64,000 nucleotides of DNA from the NCBI GenBank assembly GCA_030144725.1, contig JASKMD010000018.1, positions 667,096 to 731,095 of the forward strand. The letters are read 5' to 3'. Origin of the DNA: Haematococcus lacustris (taxonomy: Eukaryota; Chlorophyta; Chlorophyceae; Chlamydomonadales; Haematococcaceae). Below, one piece after another: positions 40,730 through 53,600 of the stretch (position 1 is the stretch's first letter; the number at the start of each line of letters is the position of its first letter). The notes under the pieces are model-generated. The model had not been told where the DNA came from. It saw only the letters and a list, made by a program, of their open reading frames with translations, and did not search any database. A program made the translations under genes and the position numbers.

Positions 40730-43146
40730 TCAGGGCCTCCCAACCCCCTTGAAAAGGGGGTGTGTCCGTTTCACGCGGTTTATTTCTCGCACAACTTGCG
40801 GATTGATGAACGAAGCACATCAGTATGTAGAGGGCTCGCTTGGCTACACGCTACGGCTGTCCTGAGCGTCCATGACTATGTATATGATGCACTGCTTAGG
40901 CGTGAACCCGGCCTACATTTTGTGGGCAGATATCACCATGCACGCCTCCTCCACCCTCGACCTTCTTAATGACGCCGTGATGAAGCAAACGCAAGTATGT
41001 GTGCAGTCGCGCTTTGTGTTGCGATGGCCGGTATCGCGAGTTTGAAATCTAAGAAGCTGAAATGCGTTTTTTACGCACCCACACCACTGCTGATGCTGCG
41101 TCTAGAACCGCCGCATATTTCTTAACATCTATTAGCTTTCACTCGTCATTTGTGTCGCTCGCGCTGTCAAGCGAGAGACGGAGTGGTTGTATGCTCTAGC
41201 GGTTCATCAAGACACTATGTGCACCCTTCACTTCTTGTTACAGTAGACTATGTGGCCTGATAGTCAAACTGACCGCGGGACTCTTTATACTTGAGCCTTT
41301 TCTGCTCGTTCCCCTGGTTATGTGCTTTGTTCGTTGTAGCTAGAGCATATGCGTAGGTGCGAAGCCTTCGTTGTGTCGCTACATCGTTTTGGGACATCAC
41401 CACCGAGACATGCGCTTCGGTCCACGGTGCCATGACCTGCTGCACTCCCTAGGCCTCTACACTCCCTAGGCCTCTATACTCCATAGCAAAGGCCCCTGGC
41501 ACTAGAGTTTGTTAACGAACAGCAGTTTTTGCTTTAGCATCAATCCATGCCGTAGGTGCATGCCACAACGTGCATACCCCCTGGTTGGGTACAGTATATG
41601 AGCAACAAGTATCTAAAGGCAAACATCTAGTAGGACTGCAAGCACCCATTGCAGGTGTGGTAGCAGAACACCCTTCCCGAGCAACTGCAACTCTAGCCTC
41701 ATGGCCACAACAAAGCCCCATACTTGCACCCCATGGCAGGGCAAGATCTGTACACTCCATAGCTAGGCCTGGTCTCTTGTCCATTAGCTACACGCCCATG
41801 GCACGGCTCAGGATGTACTCAGCTGTGTACCCCCCCGTGTGAGTGTCACGCTCCTGGTTGCGGGGGCTAGCCAGGCAGGTGGACTGGGTGGCTGGGTGGC
41901 AGGCTGGCTGCGTGGCTTGCTTGGTGCCTTGGCTGCTGAGTATGCCTCGCAAGAAGGGAAGTGACACCCTGGAGCGCATCAGGAGATTCCACTTGTCCTT
42001 GTGGTCCTTGCTGAAGCCCTTGTTGGCTGCGGCCACCTGTGCCCGCAGCTGCTCCAGCTTGATGTTGGTGGTGGTCAGCTGCTGCTTGGTGTGGGCCAGC
42101 TCAGTGCGGGCCACTGCCAGGTCTTTTTGGGCGGCCTCCAGGGCAGCCGCTGTGTCAGTGAGTTGGGCTTGTGTGCCCTGCAGCTGCTGCAAGAACGCCT
42201 CCTCTAGCTGCTCGAGCTGCTGCACCCACCCGAGCAGGTCTAACTCCCATTGTTGCTCACGCTGACCAGCAGAGACCAGCAGGCTGCGGTGCCACTCCCT
42301 CAGCTGGCTGTACTGCTCCCGGGAGCTGAGAAGATCAGCATTGAGGGTTGCATGCGCAACGGTGAGGGTTGCATGCGCAGCGGTGAGCTGCGCCATGCTC
42401 TGGGCTTCCTCATGCCGAGCCTTAGCCTTTGCCCCGTTGGCTCTGTTTGCTCTAGTTTGTTTTGGGGCGCGTGGCATGTCAAGCAAAAGGGCAGTGAGGA
42501 GGGGCTGGGAGGTGGTGGTAGGCAGCTGGGCCTGCTAGGGTGGGCTGCTGGCAGGTACTGTGGGCAGGAAACTTATGTGGTGCTTGGGCACCTGCAATTG
42601 ACACGCTAAGGCTCACTGAGCTTTGAGAGTAATATTGCTTCTTCTGTCACAGCTGAGCATATGAGTAGAGTAGTCTTTGAAAGTGCGGCCAGCACAAAAA
42701 TAAGACATCTCTATGAGTTTTGGCTGGATTTATCTGACTTGCAGCAAAATCCTACCTGCTCAGCGGAGCCGCAGCTGAAGCTTGGATTAGCCATTTACGT
42801 GTGCTGAGGTGTACTCGGAAACTCCTGCATCATCAGATGTTCGTCGGGTAACCTGTGCTGGCGCAGGATAGGTGGCAACTGCTGCGTGCACCTCACCTCG
42901 CGGGCTGGCAGCAGCGCCTATGCGTAGAGCACCAACAACACGCCTGCACTCCGCGATGTCTTGAGGGTGGCCGGCGGATCCCAACCACCCTGCCGACAAC
43001 AATCGAAGCAACTACTGGTTGCTGTCGTAACTAGAGTCCGCGTTTAAGCCATGCCGCGCGGGGCTAAAGCCATCGGCCTGCTCCCGGAGCAATCGGTCGC
43101 ATGTGACGGTCTTACATGCCAAAACATCAGAGTTGGGAGGCCCTGA
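40730..43146. mobile_element. TIR transposon X, nested in element Y
   Basis: Perfect 15-bp inverted ends TCAGGGCCTCCCAAC (40730-40744 and 43132-43146). It is flanked by the 7-bp duplication tcaggcg (40723-40729 and 43147-43153). That target is the first 7 bp of element Y's own terminal repeat. The element contains a minus-strand coiled-coil ORF (42477 down) and another open stretch at 41445-41248. Superfamily not recognised; 6-8-bp duplications fit several (for example Dada, P or hAT). Confidence 0.8.
41788..42477 (-). CDS. Coiled-coil protein of element X
   Basis: The ATG at 42477 opens a basic start (MPRAPKQTRANRANGAKAKA) followed by about 130 residues of heptad-like Ala/Leu/Gln/Glu sequence (LTVAHATLNADLLSSREQYS, EQLEEAFLQQLQGTQAQLTD, ARTELAHTKQQLTTTNIKLE). 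After FSKDHKDKWNLLMRS a donor-like GTGTCA near 41973 may end the exon, because the following residues look non-coding. No transposase motif is seen. It lies wholly inside element X, so it is probably a transposon-encoded accessory or N-terminal transposase part. Confidence 0.5.
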   Translation of the reverse strand: MPRAPKQTRANRANGAKAKARHEEAQSMAQLTAAHATLTVAHATLNADLLSSREQYSQLREWHRSLLVSAGQREQQWELDLLGWVQQLEQLEEAFLQQLQGTQAQLTDTAAALEAAQKDLAVARTELAHTKQQLTTTNIKLEQLRAQVAAANKGFSKDHKDKWNLLMRSRVSLPFLRGILSSQGTKQATQPACHPATQSTCLASPRNQERDTHTGGYTAEYILSRAMGV

Positions 43147-44528
43147 TCAGGCGCTCCCAACATGGGGTTGGTGATATGCATGCGATTACTCTCTCAATAC
43201 TTCATCTTTTTCGATAGCGTTTGTCACATTGGCAGCTGCACTTCATTGCGCGTAATCTGACCATCAGCGCAAGTCATTGCATTCTTTGCTCGCGTACTGC
43301 CACATGTGCCCGCGAACAAATCACAGCGGCGAGACGGGTCTCTCTAAGACGGTGAGCCTCATCCCTGTGACCCCATCTAACTAGCGTAGTGAGCTGGTTG
43401 TGCACAAATGGAATGTCCGGCCGACACCCAACGCGATGCCTGCCGGGCGTGCAGGGCGCCTAGACGGGGCAACTAAAACATCTGGTTGTATTCGCTTCCG
43501 CCGAATACATCATTTCGGTCGGCGCACACTAAGGTATCACCGGCTTACACCCCCCCCCCCTCCACTGTGTCCTCCGCTGTGTTGCACCCGCTGCACCTAT
43601 AGGGAAATCGATACAAAGACCTTGTTCTTGACCCATTGGCCCATCTATTGAAACAAATTGCACATTAAACAGCCCAGGCCTCAATCAGTTTAACACTTTC
43701 AAAGTTACATCATGTTCACCAGGCAGGTTCAAGGCCACGGCATGCAACGACCCACCATGCCCGCCCCCCCTCCACCCATCATTGCAGGAGCCCACCTCGT
43801 TGTGCCTGCCCACCCCCTCCCAAGCCTTTCCCTCGCCCCCACCCCCTCCCCACCCCCTCCTACCCCACCCCTCCCAGCCCACCCCTCCCAGAGCACCACT
43901 GGGGGGTGGCAGTTGAGCTATGAAGCTTTGCACGCAGGCGGATGGCATGCAGGGGAGTGTAACTCTCAGAGGAGCCGAGTCCAAACTCGGTCATGGTGTG
44001 GAGTTGTGTGTCTGACTGCATGGCCCTGGTCCTGAGATCGGCTAAGGGAGTTGGGGGGTCACCGACCAAAGTGAGCTTTTGGCTTGTCTGAGTATGAGTG
44101 TTTGTAGCGATGTCTGAGAGGAGCTTCACCTAGTAAGTAGCATGCTGTAAGTCAAAATGGTCGAGCTGTGGCATTGCCCTCCAGGTATGGGGAGGAGGTG
44201 GGCTCAGTGCCACATCGCCGCAACCGCTTTCCGATCCGACTGCTGCCGCCGACGCGCATGCTCATTTAGAGCAGCCTAAGCGACGCGGGCGGTCGCAGCG
44301 ATGACTGCATGCTCCGCTACGGCTCAAATTTGAATTACTAACTTTGACGCTTTGTTGTGCACGGCCTACTCAGTGTATATTTAATCTGGATGGGTGACAG
44401 GTAGCTGTCCGGGTTGGCTACATTTTGAGCCAACTAGCATTATATTTGGCGCAGTGAGTGCAGAGTTACAGCCGTCGTACTACCAGGGGTCGGTTTCCTG
44501 TCATTTTTAAACAGTTGGGAGCGCCTGA
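43147..44528. mobile_element. TIR transposon Y (non-autonomous), split by element X
   Basis: Ends TCAGGCGCTCCCAAC (43147-43161; its first 7 bp also remain at 40723-40729 because of the X insertion) and the inverse at 44514-44528. With X removed the flanks are ggcagag (40716-40722) and ggcaggg (44529-44535), a 7-bp duplication with one mismatch. There is no long ORF. Long stretches match element Z in inverse orientation. Internal poly-C and CCACCCC tracts lie at 43550-43562 and 43755-43885. Confidence 0.8.
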
Positions 44529-46279
44529 GGCAGGGTTGTGAAAATTGCAGTATTTCATGAAATCTTGCACTGAAATCTTTCACGTGCAAGAAATGAAACT
44601 TTCACTGCAACAAATGAAATCCCGGTAGCACCCGGCAACACGAGTAGAGCCCGATGGCTGAGGCTGTTGCGACAACTAGTGGCCTTGAGCAGAATGCTCA
44701 TGTTCACTGGCCCTTCGCTGGCATCGCCACGGGTGCTCCAGCACAACGATGATTGGCCTGGGTTTCCCTCTACAGCAATCGCACACAACCGCAGGCACAG
44801 CCGCAGGCATTACAGCAGGTGCAGCCGCAGGTGCAGCCACAAGCAGCCTGCGCAGCAGTTGCATCAGAGCGCAGTGGGGGACTGTAGCAGAGGGTCGCGA
44901 AATTTGCCTTCATCAACGCGCTTTAAGGAATTACTTGCTAAAGTGCCATGAAAAGCCCAGGAAGGCTTGGTGATTGCAAGCAAGGCGGCAGCGGTGTAGA
45001 GCAGCAGCCTTCTACCACCATTACCTTCCATCATGGAGCCAGCAATGAGATTGCAAGGCATAACATGGAGCAAAACTGTAAGTGCCCGATTCCTGCACAT
45101 GAGTGGCCCCCAATGTCCAGCATGATTGCAAGGATTCCCCTTGTTGGCTGCAGGTCTTATGGTCACACTCCTGCCCCTTGCCCCCTCCCCCCTTCCCTCC
45201 CCCTTCCCACCACCGCCACCTCCGAGTCTTTCACCCCACCTACCCTCCCCACTTCCGCAACACACGCCGTAGCCCCCTCCCTACCCTACCCAACAGCCCT
45301 TGGTGTAGCATCCTAGAGTGGGCAGCCTGGAGCGGGCAGCCTGGAGCGGGCAGCCTAGAGCGGGCAGCCAGGAGCGGCACCCAAGAGTGGCAGCCACTTT
45401 CCCCCTCCCTAAAGGCCAGCCTATCCCTCCCCCAAGGGGACAGCAGCAGGAGAGCCAAGCTACCGTACTTGATGGCTTGGTGGTGGTGGTGTGGTGGTCG
45501 TGTTGTTGGTGCTGGTGTTATTGTTGGTGTGGTGTTGTTGTCTCTTCTCACCTTATGTGGGGTGTTGCAAGGCGTTAGTGCCGTATGGAGGTGCCGCGGG
45601 GTGCCGCGGGGGGCAATAGCATGGCATCATGCATGAACAGCAACGGTGGGGGAGTATTGGGCAGTAGTGAGTAACTCATCAGCTTAGTATGCATGGTTTG
45701 GAGCTGTGGTATCCTTGTTAACCTTTGGTTTTGGATGTCCTTGATGACCTTTGGTTTTGGTGGATGTGGTGCACCAAATCGTATCCTGATTGTTACAATG
45801 GGTTGGCAGATGTTGAAGAGGGTTGTGTGCAAAGTTTCAGGTCAAAACTCCCACGGCAACCACGCGTTTTCATCCCGTTTCATGTCTTTCATTCTTTTCA
45901 TGAAATTTCACAAATTTCATGATGAAATCATGAATGAAAGAAATGAAAGAACGCAAAGTCACAACCCTGAATGGGGGGCAGTGCACAGTGCACACCAAAG
46001 CTGACCCGGCTGGTACAGAACTCGTACAGAACTCTTTTACATTTGAACACAAGCCTTACCTTCTCGTGACATAACACCTTCTCGCGCCCCACTGGCATAC
46101 CACAGCTCGCTGCCCACTGACCCGGCCCTGGTTTCGCTGCTCAAACAAGCCGTTAGCCTCAGCACCAGCTGCACGGCACAAGACACAGTGCATCTCTAGT
46201 TGATGTCCATTTTACATACTGAGGCTACCTCATCAGTTCATAAGGGCACCCCCCCGACAGGCCTGCATGACAGGCCTGC
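44529..46279. other. Spacer between the inverted elements Y and Z, possibly another element
   Basis: Starts agggttgtga (44534) and has the inverse tcacaaccct near 45960. Clusters of gaaat/atttc motifs lie just inside both ends (44550-44630 and 45880-45950), suggesting one more TIR element, but no target duplication was found. Small repeats: (gcagcctggagcgg)n at 45320-45375 and GTG/GTT-rich DNA at 45478-45545. No gene is recognised. Confidence 0.4.
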
Positions 46280-46286
46280 CCAGCCA

Positions 46287-47510
46287 TCAGGCGGCCCCAA
46301 CATTCAAAAAATGGCAGTAAACCGACCCCTGGTAGTAGGACGGCTGTAACTCTGCACTCGCTGCGCCAAAATTTATGCTAGCTGGCTCAGAATGTAGCCA
46401 ACCCATCCAGCTACCTTTCACCCATCCGGAATAGTTATCCAGTCAGTAGGCCGTGCACAGCAAAGCATCAAAGTTAGTAATTCAAATTTGAGCCGTTGCG
46501 GAGCATGCAGTCATCGCTGCGACCGCCCGCGTCGCTCAGGCTGCTCTACACGAGCACGCGCGTCGGCAGCAGCAGTCGGATCGGAAAGCGATTGCGGCGA
46601 TGTGGCAATAAGCCCACGTCCCCCCCATACCTGGAGGGCAGTGCCAAAGCTCGACCATTGGGACATACAACATGCTACTTACTAGGCTAAGCTCATCTAG
46701 GACATTGTAACAAACGCTCATACTCAGACAAGCCAAAAGCTCACTTTGGTATTTGACCCCAACTCCCTTAGCCGATCTCAGGGCCAGGGCCATGCAGGCA
46801 GTCATACAACTCCACAACATGGCCGAATCAGGACTCGGCTCCTCTAAGAGTTACACTCCCCTACATGCCATCCACCTGCGTGCAAAGTTTCATAGCTCAA
46901 CTGCCACCCCACAGCCCCGTAGCCCTGATTCTGCTTGGAGAACATGATGTCACTTTGAAGATGTCAAACTGATAGAGGCCTGGGCTGTTTAACGTGCGGT
47001 TTGTTCTAAGAAATGCGCCAAGGTGTCAAGAACAAACATTTTGTGGCCGTTTTCCTGTGGGTGCAACGGGTGCAACACAGTGCAGGACACAGTGGAGGAG
47101 GGGGGTTCCAAGCCGGTGATACCTCAGTGTGCGCCGACCCAAATGGTGTATTCGGCGGAAGTGAGCACATCTATTATGTTTCATTCACCCCGTCTAGGTG
47201 CCCTGCACGCCCGGCAGGCATCGCGATGGGTGTCGGCCGGACATTCCATTTGTGCACAACCAGCTCACTACGCTAGGTAGATGGGGTCACAGGGATGCGG
47301 CTCACCGTCTAAGAGAGACCCGTCTCGCCGCTGTGATTTGTTCGCGGGCACATGTGGCAGTACGCGAGCAAAATCTCCAATGGCTAGCGCTGATGGTCAG
47401 ATGACGCGCATTGATTTGCAGCTACCAATGTGACAAACGCTATCGAAAAAGATGCGGTATTCAGAGAGTAGTTGCATGAACATTACTAACCCCATGTTGG
47501 GGCCGCCTGA
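46287..47510. mobile_element. TIR transposon Z (non-autonomous), inverse relative of Y
   Basis: Ends TCAGGCGGCCCCAAC (46287-46301) and the inverse at 47496-47510. It is flanked by the perfect 7-bp duplication ccagcca (46280-46286 and 47511-47517). Over most of its length it is the reverse complement of Y with moderate divergence (shared, for example, gcgagacgggtctctct, tggaatgtccggccgacacc and cgacgcgggcggtcgcagcg). No long ORF. Confidence 0.88.
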
Positions 47511-47517
47511 CCAGCCA

Positions 47518-47983
47518 CAACGTGCCACGTGGCAGATAGCAACCGCTTCACAGTGCCTAAATCAAATCTGCGTGCGACTTGCATAATTGCAGCCGCGATG
47601 TTAATTGCAGCCGCGATGTCAGTAGTTTGCACATGTCAAGCACCGTCGTGGATGACAGCTGTGCACAACGCAGGCACAAACCAGCGTATACCACGACTCG
47701 TAGCCTCCATGTCGCGCGCTCTTGCCGTGTGCGTTTAGCACTGCGCAACGAGCAGCATGAGGGTTGGGGCCAGCGTCCGCAGGCGTGGGCGGGAGAGCGG
47801 CCAATGCAGCATGGGCGTCAGGTGCAGTGCCGGGTTCAAGTGTGAGAGCGACCGGCAAGAATCGGGGCGTTGTGACTGCACCGCACATCGGCACTGGCGG
47901 GTCAATAGGTGACAACATGCGTGCGTCTTGACAGCAATCCCAATGGCGTCATTCAGCTGCCTCCGCGACCCCAGCGACGAGCC
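47518..47983. other. Upstream region shared with the 62.9-kb gene
   Basis: About 47770-47870 closely matches (inverted) 63010-63110, the 5' flank of the intact minus-strand gene (gcatgggcgtcaggtgcagt, gtgagagcgaccggcaagaa). The duplication that made the pseudogene thus included the promoter region. No separate gene seen. Confidence 0.7.
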
Positions 47984-48990
47984 ATGATTCCTAGGATGCA
48001 CGAGCGCTTGCCCTGCTCAAGGATAGTGAACGATGTCATGCGTGTGCTCCTTGCGGCGCACGGGCAGCAAGGAAGTACGCAAACTGCCCAGGCAGCGCCC
48101 ACCGGTGCAAGCTCGACAACTTCTCGACGCTACAGCCCTCAACAGCTCACCAAGCTCGACAGCTGGTGCCTTATCCACGCAACCATCTTCCAGCGACACG
48201 ACAGGTATGGTGCGCAGTATGCCCACAGCCCGTCGTGCTGGCCGAGCGTAGTAATGTTGCCCACGCAGGCCAAGGCTACGATCCTCATATCAGCGTTGAA
48301 TGATGCGGCGGGTCCGACGAAAAGAGAACAATCACGCTGGACACAACCGTGAGGTCCGCGCCCCCTAGCATGGCGTCAATGCTGGCCAAGTACGCAGAGC
48401 TGGCTACCCTGTCGGATAAGAACAGATTCGACTGCTAAATGTGTGCAGCAGCAGCAGCAGCAGAAGTCAATGTAATTGTGCAATGGCACCTGGTCATACC
48501 TTACCCCTTGCAACCGTCTGTCCATTGCTCCCAAGGCCTGCTGCACAGCATCCACCTGCACCCCTGCGCCCTCAGGCACACTGCAGGCCCTGCACCTGAC
48601 CCAGGGCTGTGTGCATGCCCTGCTCTGACACAGGTCTGCGCACAGCCGTGGCCACCGCCCTGTCCCAGCAGCAGGGCGCAGGGGACATCTACGCCGCCCA
48701 GCTTGAGGTGGGGGCTGCACCACCATGCACACACTGATAGCTGGCATCCACTGCCTTCATTAGGCTGCCAGGTTCAGTGTAATGGCCTGGCCCTGGCAAT
48801 GTGAACTGTGCATCGCTTGCATGCCAATCTTGCCGCTGTGCCCACCTCCCCTCCCCCTGCCATCCTGTGTGCGCAGCAAGCTGCTGGCATCATCAACGGC
48901 TTCACCAGCACCCCCCTCCAGTTTGGCACCCTGGGCAGCGTTCACAACTACATCACCCAGGTCGTCCAGGTCAACATGGCCCATCTTTAG
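47984..48990 (+). pseudogene. Truncated copy of the secreted Cys-poor protein family
   Basis: The ATG at 47984 opens MIPRMHERLPC, matching MIPRMRERLPC of the 62.9-kb gene. The signal-peptide exon then decays by frameshifts (LLAAHGQQ survives) and exon 2 is mostly lost. Exon 3 (48634-48707) and the start of exon 4 (48877 on: QAAGIINGFTSTPLQFGTLG) are intact, but the copy ends in NMAHL and a stop at 48988-48990 where the others continue. Introns also match the 62-kb gene, so this is a partial DNA-level duplicate and not a retrocopy. Confidence 0.88.
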
Positions 48991-50617
48991 TGACCTGGCG
49001 TCTGTTCATTACCACGATGCCTTGGTGCAAGCTGCTGGTGGAGGAGGACAGTCAGGTCAGTGATGGTGGGTGTGGTGTGGGCTAGGTACTCCGGCTGCTC
49101 GTGCCTGCCTGGTTGCTTGTGTCTGCCCTGGCGTCGGTGCAAGCTGCTAGGTGCATGCACGCTCCATCACACCAACAACCGGCCAGAAGTACGTTACTGT
49201 GTGCTGCTTGAGCCTCTGCTGCTGGCGACTTTGGGTCTGGGGACAGTGACACCTTGACTCCGCACGATGCATGCACTGGCCTTATGCTCATTGTAGTACA
49301 TTCTCATGGTTGCGGCAAGAAGTGTGCAGAAACGGGAGGGGAGAGGCTAAGGTGCATGCATACGTCTGATGCTCACTACCACTGACAAGACTTAGCTGTG
49401 TCACTGTGCCAGGGGCATGCAAGGCTGCAGACCGGCCGGTGCACAGGATCCCTGAGCTTAAGCAGTGCGGCTGACCCTGGCTGGGCTGCTCTGCGCATGC
49501 CATCAGCCAACTGGGTTCACCCTGGAGGGAAGGGAAATTAACAGCCGCTGCGCTGGGCTTGGAGCCTGCAACATGGCAAGCCAGTGCGGGGCCTGATGTA
49601 GTGCCATAAGGTAGTCCCTCACCCACCTCGCCCTGCCCAGGGTCCACCTCCCGAGGCCCAGGCTCCACATTCCCCAGCCGCCCAGCTGCCCAGGCCCCAC
49701 ACTCCCCAGCCGCACCTGCCCCATTGCCACCACCCCAAGCTACCCATTGGGCAGGTGGGCAGGTGGCCGAGCAAGGACAGCAACCCCTGCCTGAACTTCT
49801 AGCACATTCGGGGAGTGTACAGCGCCCCTAAACATGTATTGCCAGAAGGGCTAGCAAGAAGAACCAGCAGGGCTTCAAGCTGGTCAAAGACAGGCTGCCC
49901 AAGTCAGCAGGAGTGTCAGATGATGCCCGGGCCTGCAACCAAGCCCCTAACACCTCAGCCTTTCGAGCATCAAGCTATTCGTCAGGTATACAAGGAGCGC
50001 AGTTGTCAATATGAATGCAATGTGCCTCCATGTGATGTGTAGCTATCCAGGGTGCCGTGATGCAGTGGTTGAAGTGGAGGGAGAGTACCCACTGGCCAAC
50101 ACCCTTGCAGGAGATGTCATAAGGGAGTGTTGGTTCCTGAGCAAGCTACTTCCTGGGCTTGTTACAACCTCAACATGTCACTGCTTCGTCATGTCACTGT
50201 GCAGGCCCTACTGTGCGCCCCACCAAGGTTCTTCTTTGTTTCTGCCTTGTAATTATGCAATAGTTGCACTGAAGCCTGGCTTCAACGGGAGTGTTTGACA
50301 GTGCAAACTTCGGAGAGGTTGTGCATTTTGCATACCGTGTCGTGCTAGCTCAGCCCTATGACGACAGCAGCGCAAGGGGTTCCGCGACACCCGTGCGCAT
50401 GCTGGCGTGCGATGTCCAAGGTAGCCGGGCGCATGCATGGAGTTTGGGCGAGTCCGAGACTTTTGCATATACTTTATCCCTCCAAAGCACCGCACAACGC
50501 ACTCTGCGCTGTACAGCACCGCACACCGGCACTGAACTAACACACTACTCCGGCAGTCCGGTATCCGGAACCCAGTCCGGCACAGCCCCACAGCAGAAGC
50601 CCCCGGGCCCGCACGCC
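48991..50617. other. Intergenic region upstream of the 50.6-kb gene
   Basis: About 49235-49345 repeats 33500-33610. Otherwise no gene is recognised; it presumably includes the promoter of the gene starting at 50618. Confidence 0.4.
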
Positions 50618-53600
50618 ATGACTCGCCAGCGTTCTCAGCCAGTGGGCAAGGTGTATGGCTTTCTTTTCATGCTGCTCGCGGCCCAGGCCCAGCAAATCAG
50701 CGCGCAGGTGGCACAGGCCGTGCCCACCGTGCCGGGAGCCAGCACCGCAGCGGTGCCCGCGACCGTGTCAGCACCATCTCCCAGCCCTCTGACCCAGCAG
50801 GTATGCCAAGGCCCCGCCTAGGTCGCCGTCCGCCAGACCTAGACGCGTGCATTCCAGCTTCAAATGACGTATAACTCACGACGATGCAGGCCATCGCCAC
50901 AATGCTGGCAGCAGCGTTCGGCAACGCCGCCGGCCAAGTTTCAGGCGCTGGCAAAATCCTGGAGTCAGGCCAAGGGCAGTCCGCGGCTTCTACACCCGCT
51001 GCCGCTGTTGCGCCGATGCCCGCCATTGACGCGGCCAAGTACCCGGAGTTGGCCGCCCTCCTAGCTACCAAGACCAACGGGTCCGACCCGCTAGGTGCGT
51101 ACACGTCCATTATAGCATCGACGCCCGGGTTAATTCATTAGAGCGCAAGGCACGCGTGCTCATGTGTTAGGGCTTGGACTACACGTGGCCTGCTGTTGAG
51201 CCTGTAATGCTCCTCGCAATCTCTGTTCACTGTTCCCCAGGCTTGCTGCCAAGGCTCCACCTGTACCCTGCACCCCTTGAGCACATTGCAGCACTAGCTC
51301 CTGCAGCAGCCCCTGCACCTGACCGAGGGCTGTGTGCATGCCCTGCTCTGACACAGGTCTGCGCACAGCCGTGGCCACCGCCCTGTCCCAGCAGCAAGGC
51401 GCGGGGGACACCTATGCCGCCCAGCTTGAGGTGGGGGCTGCACCACCATGCACACACTGACAGCTGGTCACCACGGCCTTCACACTGCCCAGTACACTGT
51501 GGGGGCCTGGTCCTGGAAGTGTGAATTGCGCTTCACTTGCATGCTCACCGCCCTCCATGCTGTGTACCCCATGTACCATGCATGCTTGTTTTGGTCAGCT
51601 CCCTCCTCTTTTCACGTCGTCCTTAGGTTGTGTGCCCCTCATACCCTTTGTGACATGAGTGTGGCACAAAGCTTGTCACTCATCACTGCTGGCTGTCCGC
51701 CTTGCCTTTGCTACCGTCAGCACCATACCCTATGTGCTGTGTCATCAGCAAAGCATGTAGGAAGCTCTCTGCTCCCTGGCCAATGCATGTTACCTTGTCT
51801 GCTCGCTGTCGGTCTGCTTGCAAAGGACCTGCCAGCACCCTTCGCACAGCGCGTCTGTCAGCAGTGCAGACTGAGCCTGTCTTGCCACTTGCAATCTTGT
51901 TGTCAGCTTGCATACCCGCCATCCTTTAATTGCAGCAAGCCGCTGGTGTCATCAACGGCTTCACCACCCCTGTCACATTTGGCACCCTGGGTAGCGTGCG
52001 CAACTACATCACCCGCGTCATCCAGATCAACACGCTGCTGGGCGCAATCCAGAGGTGAGCACTTCCAGGCTACCACACATGCGTAACGAACGCAGCCTCC
52101 AGCCTGCTGTCGCGTAGCAGTTGTTCCATGCACCTTCCAGCTCACCCATGCTAAATATACAAGCTGCAGACCTGTTGGTTGCTGCAATGTGTCAATGAAG
52201 GGTGTCCAGTGTGTTCTGGTATAGACCCCTCACGCCTTTCACCACTACTGCGGCACCTGTGCCTACTCCTGCTGCTTTCATCCCTGCCTATGCTGCTGCC
52301 CCTGCTGCTCCCTCCACCATGTGTTGGGCTCCTGCTGCTCCTGCCGCTGCTGCAGCTGTCACCACTCCTTGTGTTCCTGTTGCTCCTGCTGTCACCACAC
52401 CTTAGGTTCCTGCTGCTGCTGCTGCTGCTGCTGGTATTTCCTGTGCAGGTACCTGCAGCCCACCTCCCAGCTGGCACTCCAGAGGCTGATTACTGACGGC
52501 ATTAGGTTGGCGATCAACTTCGTCACGGTAAGCAAACCTACCTCTGAACGTCTGCACGATTGCATGCACTGCATCCCATACTAGCAGTGCATCCCTTGCA
52601 TTAGCACTGGGAGGCTTCCAAATCCACTTATGCCATGTGAACAAGTGCTGTCACAAACTGTACACGTCTTGCTCCTCCTGCTGGTACATGCTCTGGTTCA
52701 CATGCCTTAGCTCTGCCATGTATCCCAGCTTTTGCTTTTGTTACGCCATGTGCAGACCTTCCCCGTGGCTTACTTGGTCTACGAGTCTCGTGTCTGTAAG
52801 TGCTGTGTGCCTTGCATTACCCGCAACCACAGTCCTGACATTGCAGCGACTAATGCGTTGTTGTGCGATACCATGTCTTGCAGATATCGCTTTGCGTGAC
52901 GCTGTCCGCATCCCTCGTGACTCGATAGGACTCGCGACCCAGATCATCAACTTGGTCATTCTGGTCAGCACCAACCCCGTCAACTGTGAGTAGGTCCCAA
53001 TGGGGCTACTCTTCGCTGCAGCCTTCCCGCCTGGCAAGCCAAACACCCTGAGCGATCTCTCCCTAACCCTCCATCATGATATTGTACCACTGTGACATGT
53101 TTTGCATACTGCCCGCAGTCTCCGCCATCAACGCTGGTGTGGGCCCCGGTGGACTCTTCGCCTCCTTCCCCGGCGCCACCACCGCCTTTGGCTTCGGTGA
53201 GTCCAGCTGAACAGCCTTCCCTTTGCCTTTGTCTTCTGCCTTGCCCAAATGCCGACACACATAATAAGGTACTTGTCTTCCCTTTCTCTTACTGTCCCTT
53301 GATGTACACATCTTGCCCCATGCCCGCAGGCAAGCGCCTGCTTCAAGCCAATGACGAGAGCGCTGGCATGGCAGCCACCCAGCAGATGCTTGAGGGTGCG
53401 GACAACTTCCAGGATCTGGTGGCCCACCTGGCCGCTGCAGGCATGACCACCCGTGACCTGCTGGGTGTGAGCACAGAGAGCAGTGCTGCCCCTAGCATGA
53501 CAGACGCTGCTGCCAGTGCCCCGGTCGCCACTGAGGAAGAAGTGGTGGCCCAGGTGTATGACTTGAGGTGAGGCGGGGTGGGGGCTGGGAGGGAGGGAGG

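Noticed and set aside
43685..44035. Pro-rich ORFs inside element Y
   Set aside because: Low-complexity CCACCCC tract in a non-autonomous transposon; not conserved in element Z.
48376..48804. ORFs around the exon 3 region in the wrong frame (for example LTQVCAQPWPPPCPSS)
   Set aside because: The true exon frame (RTAVATALSQQQGAG) is fixed by phase agreement in the two intact paralogues.
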